A DNA stretch of 8,010 nt from an uncultured Phycisphaerales bacterium (GTDB taxonomy: Bacteria; Planctomycetota; Phycisphaerae; Phycisphaerales; UBA1924), in NCBI GenBank assembly GCA_937879825.1, contig CALFMQ010000155.1, forward strand, positions 1-8,010, read 5' to 3'. Of this stretch, positions 1-5,569 are shown one piece after another (positions within the stretch are counted from its first letter, which is position 1; the number at the start of each line of letters is the position of its first letter). Both the position numbers and the translations under genes were made by a program. The notes beneath the pieces are model-generated. The model ran no database searches. It worked only from the letters and a program-made list of their open reading frames with translations, and had not been told where the DNA came from.

Positions 1-915
1 TATTGCGTCGAATGGCGCATTCTGTCTCCTCACAACTATGGTATACCGCAAATCAGGAAGCGAATGTACATCGTCGCACGTCACAGTACGTGGCATATGC
101 GTGAACTTAAATGGCCTTCAGAGTCTGCCGTGCAGCCGAGTATATATGACATTTTGGAGGATGATTCCGACGACATTGTTGAGATATCCGATAGGTATGC
201 ACAGGCAATGTCGATTTGGAACGAGTTCTTGGAGAGGTTCCCGATTGGAGAGTCACTCCCATCATTCCCAATTTGGGCGATGGAGTTTGGTGCTGACTAT
301 CCTGCTTGCAGCGAGCAAGGGTTTCCTGGGCAATTATCTGAAAGGCAATTGCGTCGATACCACGGCGTGCTTGGACGGCGCCTGAGCGACGTGCCATCTG
401 GTCAGAGATTCGCTTCGCTTCCAACGTATGCGCAGTATGACGAGTTTCCGTCGTGGAAGCAGTCGTTCATTAGGCAGAATCGACATCTATACGCTCGGCA
501 TAAGTCATGGCTGCGTGGTTGGAAGCGGCAGTTAGATGGGTTGCCTGCTAGTTTGCAGAAACTTGAGTGGAATTGTCAGGGTGAGCGTCGTGACATATGG
601 TCACACATCGTCCAATTCCGTGCTTCTGGTATTCGTGTGAAGAGAGACTCGTCGGCTCCTGCACTGGTAGCGATGACCGCAACACAAGTGCCCGTAGTAG
701 CGTCTCGGCGTCGATATCTGACCGTCGGTGAGTGCGCAAGGTTGCAGAGTCTCGAGTCACTGCAAATTCTTCCGTCAAGTAGATCGAAGGCGTATGGTGC
801 ACTCGGGAATGCAGTAAATTCGAGGATGATTAGTCTCATTGCCCGAAGTGTGATCAAGTCGCATTCGCCGACAGAGCGTTCGACAAGAGTCAAGGCACCA
901 AGGCGTGTACGCTAG
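1..915 (+). CDS. C5-cytosine DNA methyltransferase, C-terminal part (5' end outside window)
   Basis: This enzyme transfers a methyl group from S-adenosylmethionine to carbon 5 of cytosine within a DNA recognition site. The frame is open from base 1, so the gene starts upstream of the window; the ATG at 64 lies inside a conserved motif and is not the start. Visible motifs, numbered from codon 1 of the window: motif VIII, YGIPQIRKRMYIV (residues 13-25); a long target-recognition region of about 200 residues; motif IX, RYLTVGECARLQ (from residue 238); motif X with GNAV (269-272). Motifs I-VI, including the catalytic Pro-Cys, must lie to the left. The C-terminus ends in a basic stretch. Base composition is clearly less GC-rich than in neighbouring genes and codon use is mixed, suggesting horizontal transfer. 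No restriction enzyme is visible, so whether this is an orphan or part of an R-M system cannot be decided. The recognition sequence cannot be read from the protein. Confidence 0.93.
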   Translation, partial: YCVEWRILSPHNYGIPQIRKRMYIVARHSTWHMRELKWPSESAVQPSIYDILEDDSDDIVEISDRYAQAMSIWNEFLERFPIGESLPSFPIWAMEFGADYPACSEQGFPGQLSERQLRRYHGVLGRRLSDVPSGQRFASLPTYAQYDEFPSWKQSFIRQNRHLYARHKSWLRGWKRQLDGLPASLQKLEWNCQGERRDIWSHIVQFRASGIRVKRDSSAPALVAMTATQVPVVASRRRYLTVGECARLQSLESLQILPSSRSKAYGALGNAVNSRMISLIARSVIKSHSPTERSTRVKAPRRVR

Positions 916-953
916 TTGGCTTAAGTTCATCGAGCAGCCACGTAGAGTCAAGA

Positions 954-990
954 CACACCGTGGGCGTCAAGGATGGTCGCCCCCGGTGTG
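954..990. terminator. Strong hairpin in convergent intergenic region; possible terminator
   Basis: CACACCG (954-960) pairs with CGGTGTG (984-990), and GGGCG (962-966) pairs with CGCCC (978-982). This gives a 12-bp stem with one T/C mismatch and an 11-nt loop. It lies 38 nt after the methyltransferase stop and faces the end of the lys/arg operon, so it could end transcription from either side. Neither strand has a T-run after it, so this is not a canonical intrinsic terminator. An alternative, mutually exclusive fold pairs GGATGG (971-976) with CCATCC (996-1001). A second hairpin lies at 1019-1039 (8 bp with one bulged T, loop GAGC). Confidence 0.35.
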
Positions 991-1049
991 GGCTCCCATC
1001 CCCTTGCCGACAACCGGAGACTCCCACGAGCGTGGGGTCGGACGCCGCT

Positions 1050-1199
1050 CTAGGCAGCCACCAGTCTCGCGGCGTCAAACGACGGCGACAGCACGATCGC
1101 ACCGCCCTTGGTGACATACTTGCCCACATCGTCGGCGACATCTCCACGGCATCGCGGCGACCGGATCCGGACGGGGCCGTGGCCGGAGCGGCGGTATTC
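1050..1199 (-). pseudogene. Possible gene remnant directly after lysK, same frame
   Basis: After the lysK TGA the same minus-strand frame stays open for 49 codons to a TAG at 1050-1052. The last 29 codons read like real protein (VADDVGKYVTKGGAIVL, then SPSFDAARLVAA), with GC-rich third positions similar to the operon. The first 20 codons are Arg-rich and look like an out-of-frame reading; the neighbouring frame there reads RRDAVE, so a frameshift is possible. The only in-frame start is a GTG with a poorly spaced GGAG before it. It could be the 3' end of a deleted operon gene, a decayed lysK extension, or chance in GC-rich DNA. I recognise no family. Confidence 0.2.
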
Positions 1200-2324
1200 T
1201 CAGTGTGTCTCGATGGTGCAAGCCGCGGCACGGGGCAGCAATTCGTCGGCGAGGCATGCAAGCGCGCGCGATATGACACGGATGGAGCGCCGATACTCGT
1301 CGATGCTGAGGTGTTCGTTGGGCGTGTGGTCGAGCGCGCTGTCGCCGGGGCCGTAGGCGGCGATGGGGCATCGCCAGACGGGCGCGACGACATTGAGGTC
1401 GGCGGTGCCGGTCTTGATTTTGTGGCGGGGTGTGCCGCCCTCGACGCGGATCGCCGCACTGAGCGCCCGGACGACCGGGTCGGTGCGCCGAGTCGCGTAG
1501 GCGGACTCGTGGCCCGTGGTGCGGACCTCGACGCCGAACTCCTGCGCGCATGCGCCGAGGCGTTCTTCGAGCGTCTCCGGCGGGACATCTTCCGGGAGCC
1601 GGAAGCCGCACACCATCCGCGCGTTTGATGCGAGCCCGTCGGCGCCGCTCTGCATTGAGTTGATCGTGGACTGGACGCGGTCGAAGGCGCGCTCGCGCCC
1701 GGCGTTCATCGCGTCGATCTGATCGGTGACGCCCCGCCACCACGCGAAAAGCGCATCACCCGGAGAGCGTTCAGGACCGGCGCTGTGCGAGCAATTCTGG
1801 GTGCGCGTCGCGGTGGCGACGAGGCGGCCCTTGTACCCGAGCGTGACGCCGTCCCAGTTGCTGGGCTCGCCGATGATGCACGCGTCGGGCCGCAATCGAT
1901 CGCGTAGGTAGCGAGCGCCGGGTGACTCGGTGGTCTCTTCGCCGACCGCGCCGATGACGAGGAGTTCGATGCCGTCGGGCGCTCCGCACGATGCCGCTCC
2001 GAGGAGCATCGCGCAGAGCGGCCCTTTGGCGTCGACCGAGCCGCGACCGTGCAGCACGCCGCCGTCGATGCGCACGGGGATATCGCCGGGGACGGTGTCG
2101 ATGTGCCCGAGCAACGCGATGCGCCGATGGATCGGGCCGCGACCGGCGAGGCGGGCGATCGCGTTGCCCGCGGCGTCGATCTCGGTCGTGAAGCCCAGCG
2201 ACACGGCGTGCCCGGCGAACACTTCAACCGCGCGGCGCTCCGATCCGGACACGCTGGGTGTGGAGACGACATCCTGGAGGATTCGTACGGCGATCGAGTC
2301 GTCGATGTGCCGCGCCGTGCTCAT
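1200..2324 (-). CDS. lysK: [LysW]-lysine / [LysW]-ornithine hydrolase (M20 metallopeptidase)
   Basis: Last step of the carrier-protein pathway: hydrolyses the isopeptide-like bond between the C-terminal Glu of LysW and the finished amino acid, releasing lysine and/or ornithine in the cytoplasm. The 374-aa product shows the M20 di-metal site in order: GHIDTVPG (73-80; H74, D76), GRGSVDAKGPL (93-103; bridging D98), GEETTESPGAR (128-138; E129 catalytic base, E130 ligand), IGEPSNW (151-157; E153) and a C-terminal DHTPNEHLSIDEY with H333. The KTGTADLN motif (304-311) fits the LysK group rather than generic ArgE or DapE. The ATG overlaps the stop of lysZ as ATGA (4 nt, 2321-2324), with AAGG about 9 nt upstream, implying translational coupling. 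The length is normal and nothing essential is missing. Lysine versus ornithine specificity cannot be decided from sequence alone; dual use is possible. Confidence 0.93.
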   Translation of the reverse strand: MSTARHIDDSIAVRILQDVVSTPSVSGSERRAVEVFAGHAVSLGFTTEIDAAGNAIARLAGRGPIHRRIALLGHIDTVPGDIPVRIDGGVLHGRGSVDAKGPLCAMLLGAASCGAPDGIELLVIGAVGEETTESPGARYLRDRLRPDACIIGEPSNWDGVTLGYKGRLVATATRTQNCSHSAGPERSPGDALFAWWRGVTDQIDAMNAGRERAFDRVQSTINSMQSGADGLASNARMVCGFRLPEDVPPETLEERLGACAQEFGVEVRTTGHESAYATRRTDPVVRALSAAIRVEGGTPRHKIKTGTADLNVVAPVWRCPIAAYGPGDSALDHTPNEHLSIDEYRRSIRVISRALACLADELLPRAAACTIETH

Positions 2325-3145
2325 GCGAACGCGCCTTCGAATACGGTGCCGGCGCCCTGGCGCGCTCGTGCGATGGCGTTCTCGCCGTTGGCCGAACCGA
2401 TGACGGCGCGCCTCACGCCGCCATCAATGGCTTCCTCGGCTGCGAGCACCTTGTTCTTCATCCGGCCGGTCGCGGCCTCACGGATGCGCTCAAGCCCCGC
2501 GCCGTGCGTGGACCGGATCAGGGTGGAGCGATCGCTGGGATCGGCCAGCACGCCGGGCACATTCGAGAGCAGCAGCAGTTCGTCGGCGCCGAGCGCGGCC
2601 GCGGTGAGTGCCGCGGCGCGGTCCGCATCGACATTGATCGCCACGCCGTCGCTGGTCACCGCGGGCGGCGTGAGGACGGGGGTGCGTCCGGCGTCGAGAA
2701 TCAGCGAGAGGAATGATCGGTCCACAGACTTGACGGCGCCGGTGAGATCGTCGCGGATGATGACGGTCCGTCCGTCCTCGACCGATCGGATGGCGTTCTT
2801 GCGCTCGCCGAGCCAGATGCCACCGTCCATTCCGGACAGGCCGACCGCGTCGACGCCGCGGGCGCGGAGCATCTCGACGATGCCCTTGTTGACCTTGCCG
2901 CAGTACACCATCTCGAAGATCTCGAGCGTGCGCCGGTCGGTGCGCCGGCTCGTATGCCCGGATGGGCTGGTGATCCAGCGCGGCGCGTGCCCGAGTTGCG
3001 CGGCGAGTTCGTTGGTTTCGTGCGAGCCGCCGTGCACGAGCACGACGCGCTGCCCGGCGTGCACGAGGCCGGCGACTTCGTGCAGGATCGGCGCGAGTTC
3101 GATGCCTTCGCCGCCGCCGATCTTGATGACAATCAGTCCGTTCAT
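2321..3145 (-). CDS. lysZ: [LysW]-aminoadipate / [LysW]-glutamate kinase (amino-acid kinase family, ArgB-like)
   Basis: Phosphorylates the side-chain carboxylate of the amino acid carried on LysW, using ATP; it is the LysW-pathway counterpart of N-acetylglutamate kinase. The 274-aa product has the amino-acid kinase fold: IVIKIGGGEG (5-14) with catalytic Lys8 and the Gly-rich phosphate loop, VHGGSHETN (37-45), MVYCGKVNKGIVE (79-91), the LLLLSNVPGVLADP strand-loop, and ATGRMKNKVLAA near the C-terminus with K230 and K232 in the nucleotide-binding segment. The ATG at 3145 is preceded by AAGGGA that overlaps the lysY stop codon; the gap to lysY is 9 nt. The 3' end overlaps lysK by 4 nt. The full-length fit, operon position and GGGEG variant favour LysZ over classical ArgB, and no N-acetylglutamate-pathway gene such as argJ or argA is seen here. 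Confidence 0.93.
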   Translation of the reverse strand: MNGLIVIKIGGGEGIELAPILHEVAGLVHAGQRVVLVHGGSHETNELAAQLGHAPRWITSPSGHTSRRTDRRTLEIFEMVYCGKVNKGIVEMLRARGVDAVGLSGMDGGIWLGERKNAIRSVEDGRTVIIRDDLTGAVKSVDRSFLSLILDAGRTPVLTPPAVTSDGVAINVDADRAAALTAAALGADELLLLSNVPGVLADPSDRSTLIRSTHGAGLERIREAATGRMKNKVLAAEEAIDGGVRRAVIGSANGENAIARARQGAGTVFEGAFA

Positions 3146-3154
3146 GGTGTTCCC

Positions 3155-4183
3155 TTACGCGGGGTGGAGCCCCGGGAATGTGAGCCCTGCTGTCTCGGGC
3201 AGTCCGAACGCCAGGTTCATGCACTGCACCGCCGAGCCGGCGGCGCCCTTCATCATGTTGTCGATGGCGCAGAGCGCGATGATGCGCCCCGAGTGTTCAT
3301 CGATCACGAATCCGACATCCGCGTGGTTGGACCCGGCGAGCACCTTGGGATCGGGGAGCCGGTGCATGCCCGCGCGGTCGCGGACGATCCGCACGAAGGG
3401 TTCGGCGTTGTAGGCCTCTCGGTACAGGCGCCAGAGTTCCTTGTCATCGACGGGGCGCGTCGGTTCGACGTGCGCCGTGCAGAGCACGCCCCGGACCATC
3501 TCGATCGCGGTGATGGTCGCGTCGATGCGGAGGTCGCCCAGCGCCTGCTTCACCTCGGCGAGGTGGCGGTGCCCCCAAGGGGAATAGGTGCGCACGGCCC
3601 GTGATCGCTCGGGGTGGTGCGAGGATTGTGATGCCTCGGCGCCGCCCTCGGATGATCCGACCTTGATGTCCGCGATCGCGCGGTCGATCAGCCCGGCGCG
3701 AGCCAGCGGGAGCAGCGCGAGGTTCATCGCCGTGGCGTTGCACCCGACGCCCGAGATCAGGCGCGCGTCGCGCAGCGACTGGCGCGAGAGTTCGGGGAGC
3801 CCGTAGACCGCGGTGCGCGCCGCATCGGGGCACGGGTGCTCCTGCTCGTACCACTTCCGATACTCGGCCGTATCGCGGAGGCGGAAGTCCGCGGCGAGAT
3901 CGATCACGACTCGCGCGTGGTCCGTGTAGCGGGCGATCTGCTTGGACGACTCGCCGTGCGGCATGCAGAGGAACAGCACATCGCACGGCTCGAGCGTGTC
4001 CGGCACGGAGAAGGTCAGCGCCGAGTGCCCCCGGAGATTGGGATGGACCCGGTGCAGCGGCTGGCCTACGAGCGAGCGCGATGTCGCCTGCACGAGTTCG
4101 GCGTCGGTGTGCGACAGCAGCAGGCGGCAGAGTTCGCCGCCGGTGTACCCGCTGGCGCCGATGATGGATGCTCTTACCGGCAC
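3155..4183 (-). CDS. lysY: [LysW]-aminoadipate/glutamate semialdehyde dehydrogenase (ArgC/LysY family reductase)
   Basis: NADPH-dependent reductase converting the LysW-bound acyl phosphate made by LysZ to the semialdehyde. The 342-aa product starts at GTG 4183: a GGAGG at 4191-4195 sits 7 nt upstream, and the Rossmann motif GASGYTGGE (9-17) follows immediately. Catalytic Cys148 lies in GVGCNATA, the conserved GHRHLAEV contains His206, and DNMMKGAAGSAVQ (308-320) is the C-terminal family signature. The frame is open far upstream to 4915, but that part is an antisense-like shadow of lysX and has no family similarity. The gene overlaps lysX by 10 nt (4174-4183), which suggests coupled translation. 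Classical ArgC belongs to the same family and would look similar; the neighbouring lysW and lysX decide the assignment. Whether the substrate is aminoadipate, glutamate or both is open. Confidence 0.92.
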   Translation of the reverse strand: MPVRASIIGASGYTGGELCRLLLSHTDAELVQATSRSLVGQPLHRVHPNLRGHSALTFSVPDTLEPCDVLFLCMPHGESSKQIARYTDHARVVIDLAADFRLRDTAEYRKWYEQEHPCPDAARTAVYGLPELSRQSLRDARLISGVGCNATAMNLALLPLARAGLIDRAIADIKVGSSEGGAEASQSSHHPERSRAVRTYSPWGHRHLAEVKQALGDLRIDATITAIEMVRGVLCTAHVEPTRPVDDKELWRLYREAYNAEPFVRIVRDRAGMHRLPDPKVLAGSNHADVGFVIDEHSGRIIALCAIDNMMKGAAGSAVQCMNLAFGLPETAGLTFPGLHPA

Positions 4184-5073
4184 GCGGCTACCTCCGTCCG
4201 GCACGCGCGTGCGATGCGAACCGCGTGCTCGGCGACCAATCGGGGGATGTCCACGCCGGTCGTCTGGACCGAGTTGCGGAACTCCATGGAGTGGTTCAGT
4301 TCGTTGACGAGCAGACCTCTGCGCGGGCACTCCAGGAGATCGATCGCCACGACATCGGCGTGGCAGGTCGAGGCGGCGCGCCTGCACAGGTCGCCCAGTT
4401 CTTCGGTGATGGCGATGCCCTCTGCGGTGGCGCCGCGGGCGGTGTTGGTGACCCAGTGCGCACTGCGTCGCGCGATCGCGGCGATCGGCTCGCCGCCCAC
4501 GACGAACACGCGCAGGTCCCGCCCCGGCTTGTCGATGAACTCCTGCACATAGAACACGCCCTGCTGGGCCGAACCGAGCGTCGCGCGGTGTTCGATGATC
4601 GCCTCGGCGGCGTCCCGATCGTTGACGCGCGCCACGAGCCGCCCCCACGACCCGATCGTGGGCTTGAGCACCGCCGGGTACCCGATGCTCTCGACGGCGC
4701 GCAGGGCGGACTCCTCGTCGACCGCGACGCAGACGCGTGGCGTCGGGACCCCGGCGCGCTCCAGCGCGATCGTGGAGGCGAGTTTGTCGGAGCAGACCTC
4801 GATCGCCCGCGCCGGGTTGATGCACCGGACGCCGAAACCCTCGAGGATGTGCGTGGCGGTGAGGGAGCAGGTGAGACTGAGCGAGCGGTCGATCACGGCG
4901 TCGAACCGGGACCACGGCTCGGGGTCGGTCGTGTCGAAAACGAGGGAGCGGGTGTCGATCGCCTCGATGGGCACGCCGATCGACTCGAACGCGTCGAGGA
5001 GCATCCGCTCCTCGACGCGCACCCGCGTGTACAGCAGCGCCAGGCGCGGCGCGTCCGTTACGGCGTTATTCAC
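4174..5073 (-). CDS. lysX: LysW-amino acid ligase (ATP-grasp; LysX/ArgX)
   Basis: ATP-grasp ligase that joins the alpha-amino group of 2-aminoadipate and/or glutamate to the gamma-carboxyl of the C-terminal Glu of LysW, protecting the amino group for the later steps. From GTG 5073 the product is 299 aa. LALLYTRVRVEERMLL (11-26) is the LysX N-terminal signature. CSDKLAS (94-100) and KPTIGSWGR (137-145) form the ATP-grasp nucleotide region. YVQEFIDKPGRDLRVFV (175-191) follows, and NELNHSMEFRNS (257-268) carries the metal and phosphate ligands. GGAGG at 5080-5084, 6 nt before the GTG, supports this start; upstream codons open to 5205 encode a Ser/Arg-rich shadow of lysW. The gene overlaps lysW by 8 nt. 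The specificity motif separating lysine-type from arginine-type ligases cannot be called with certainty here. Confidence 0.93.
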   Translation of the reverse strand: MNNAVTDAPRLALLYTRVRVEERMLLDAFESIGVPIEAIDTRSLVFDTTDPEPWSRFDAVIDRSLSLTCSLTATHILEGFGVRCINPARAIEVCSDKLASTIALERAGVPTPRVCVAVDEESALRAVESIGYPAVLKPTIGSWGRLVARVNDRDAAEAIIEHRATLGSAQQGVFYVQEFIDKPGRDLRVFVVGGEPIAAIARRSAHWVTNTARGATAEGIAITEELGDLCRRAASTCHADVVAIDLLECPRRGLLVNELNHSMEFRNSVQTTGVDIPRLVAEHAVRIARACRTEVAACR

Positions 5074-5257
5074 CCCAGTCCTCCTCGACCTCGGGTGCCA
5101 GCGCGAGCACGAGCGGCTCCACGGTCTGGACTTCCAGTTCTGCGCTGCACCCGACACAGACGACGACCTCTCCGGCGAGCGGTCGGCGCTGGAAGGCGAT
5201 CTCACCCTCGCATTCGGGGCAAGTCGCCGATTGAACGGTCGATTGGGTTGGCATCAT
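5066..5257 (-). CDS. lysW: LysW amino-group carrier protein
   Basis: Small acidic zinc protein that carries the growing amino acid on its C-terminal glutamate through all steps catalysed by LysX, LysZ, LysY, the aminotransferase and LysK. The product is 63 aa. It has two zinc-binding pairs, CPEC (13-16) and CVGC (34-37), the family segment SAELEV (38-43) and the diagnostic C-terminus EEDWGE ending in Glu63, the attachment residue. It is a little longer than the roughly 54-residue founding members because of a 12-residue, Thr/Ser/Gln-rich N-terminal extension. Two adjacent ATGs (5257 and 5254) are possible; the first has AAAGGA about 6 nt upstream. It is the first enzyme-pathway gene of the operon, overlaps lysX by 8 nt, and lies about 130 nt downstream of a candidate leader ORF and attenuator hairpin. 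Confidence 0.95.
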   Translation of the reverse strand: MMPTQSTVQSATCPECEGEIAFQRRPLAGEVVVCVGCSAELEVQTVEPLVLALAPEVEEDWGE

Positions 5258-5317
5258 TCAGATCCTTTCATTGGTGGCGCCGGAGGGCGCGGTTGGGGTT
5301 GACGAACATCTGGTGAC

Positions 5318-5357
5318 AAAACGAAAGCACCCCCGGCTGGCATGCTCGGGGGCGTTT
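5318..5357 (-). terminator. GC-rich hairpin with U-rich tail before lysW; candidate attenuator
   Basis: On the minus strand CCCCCG (5352-5347) pairs with CGGGGG (5335-5330) around an 11-nt loop. The stem is extended by a G-U and a C-G pair, then one mismatch and two A-U pairs. It is followed by CTTTCGTTTTGTC (5327-5315), which is U-rich though interrupted. It sits between the candidate leader ORF and lysW, on the operon's own strand, so it would stop transcription before lysW when formed. The loop carries GCATGCC, complementary to the palindrome inside the leader ORF. Termination itself is inferred. Confidence 0.45.
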
Positions 5358-5389
5358 GTGGTGCATTTCGGCTCGTGTCTTGGAGCGGG

Positions 5390-5488
5390 TTATCTCCGTC
5401 CGAGGGCGAGCGTGGCCACAAAGGTCCGCCGGGCATGCCCGGTGGCTTTCGCTTTTTTCGTGGCTTTGCTGGTCAACTCGAACAACAT
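5390..5488 (-). CDS. Candidate 32-aa Lys/Arg-rich leader peptide upstream of lysW
   Basis: An ATG at 5488 opens 32 codons ending in TAA (5390-5392). The peptide starts MLFELTSKATKKAKATGHAR and ends with LALGRR. It holds four Lys and four Arg in 32 residues: a Lys cluster at 8-14, Arg pairs at 20-21 and at the last two positions. All four Lys codons are AAA, whereas lysX, lysY and lysZ mostly use AAG, and the last sense codon is AGA. GGAG lies 10 nt before the ATG, and a sigma70-like promoter ends about 35 nt upstream. An A-rich run of six A's lies in the Lys cluster. It is followed by a terminator-like hairpin and then lysW. The layout resembles a ribosome-mediated attenuator sensing charged tRNA-Lys or tRNA-Arg; that role is inference. 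It could also be a small basic protein in its own right or a chance ORF. I know no family for it. Confidence 0.4.
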   Translation of the reverse strand: MLFELTSKATKKAKATGHARRTFVATLALGRR

Positions 5489-5522
5489 GGGAACCGTACT
5501 CCGTGCCTCGTAGATCGGCGGA

Positions 5523-5550
5523 AAGATATCGTCCGCTTGAGCGGTGTCAA
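5523..5550 (-). promoter_or_regulatory. Sigma70-like promoter for the lysW operon, with dyad in the spacer
   Basis: Minus strand TTGACA (5550-5545, perfect -35) is followed after 16 nt by TATCTT (5528-5523, four of six -10 matches). The spacer contains CCGCT-CA-AGCGG (5544-5533), a perfect 5-bp inverted repeat with a 2-nt centre that could be a repressor site. Predicted transcription would start near 5516, about 28 nt before the leader ORF. It begins only 20 nt after the stop of the upstream exported-protein gene. Confidence 0.5.
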
Positions 5551-5569
5551 GTGAATGCGTGCGGAAGTT

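Noticed and set aside
64..915. Start of the methyltransferase at ATG 64
   Set aside because: The codons before it (from base 1) complete conserved motif VIII, so the ATG is internal and the gene enters from outside the window.
960..3604. Long plus-strand ORFs opposite the lys operon (for example 960-1628, 2049-3413)
   Set aside because: They mirror conserved minus-strand enzymes in GC-rich DNA, are Arg/Ala/Pro-rich, and lack recognisable motifs.
4184..4915. 586-residue version of lysY with a long N-terminal extension
   Set aside because: The extension is Arg/Pro/Gly-rich out-of-frame reading of lysX; the family N-terminus and a GGAGG site mark GTG 4183 as the start.
5074..5205. Longer lysX beginning at 5205
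   Set aside because: The extra residues are a Ser/Arg-rich shadow of lysW, and GTG 5073 has an ideal ribosome site next to the family N-terminus.
5429..5460. Plus-strand intrinsic terminator (CCGGGCATGCCCGG then a T-rich stretch)
   Set aside because: No plus-strand gene precedes it; the T-rich part is the complement of the Lys codons of the leader ORF. The palindrome may still matter in the minus-strand RNA.
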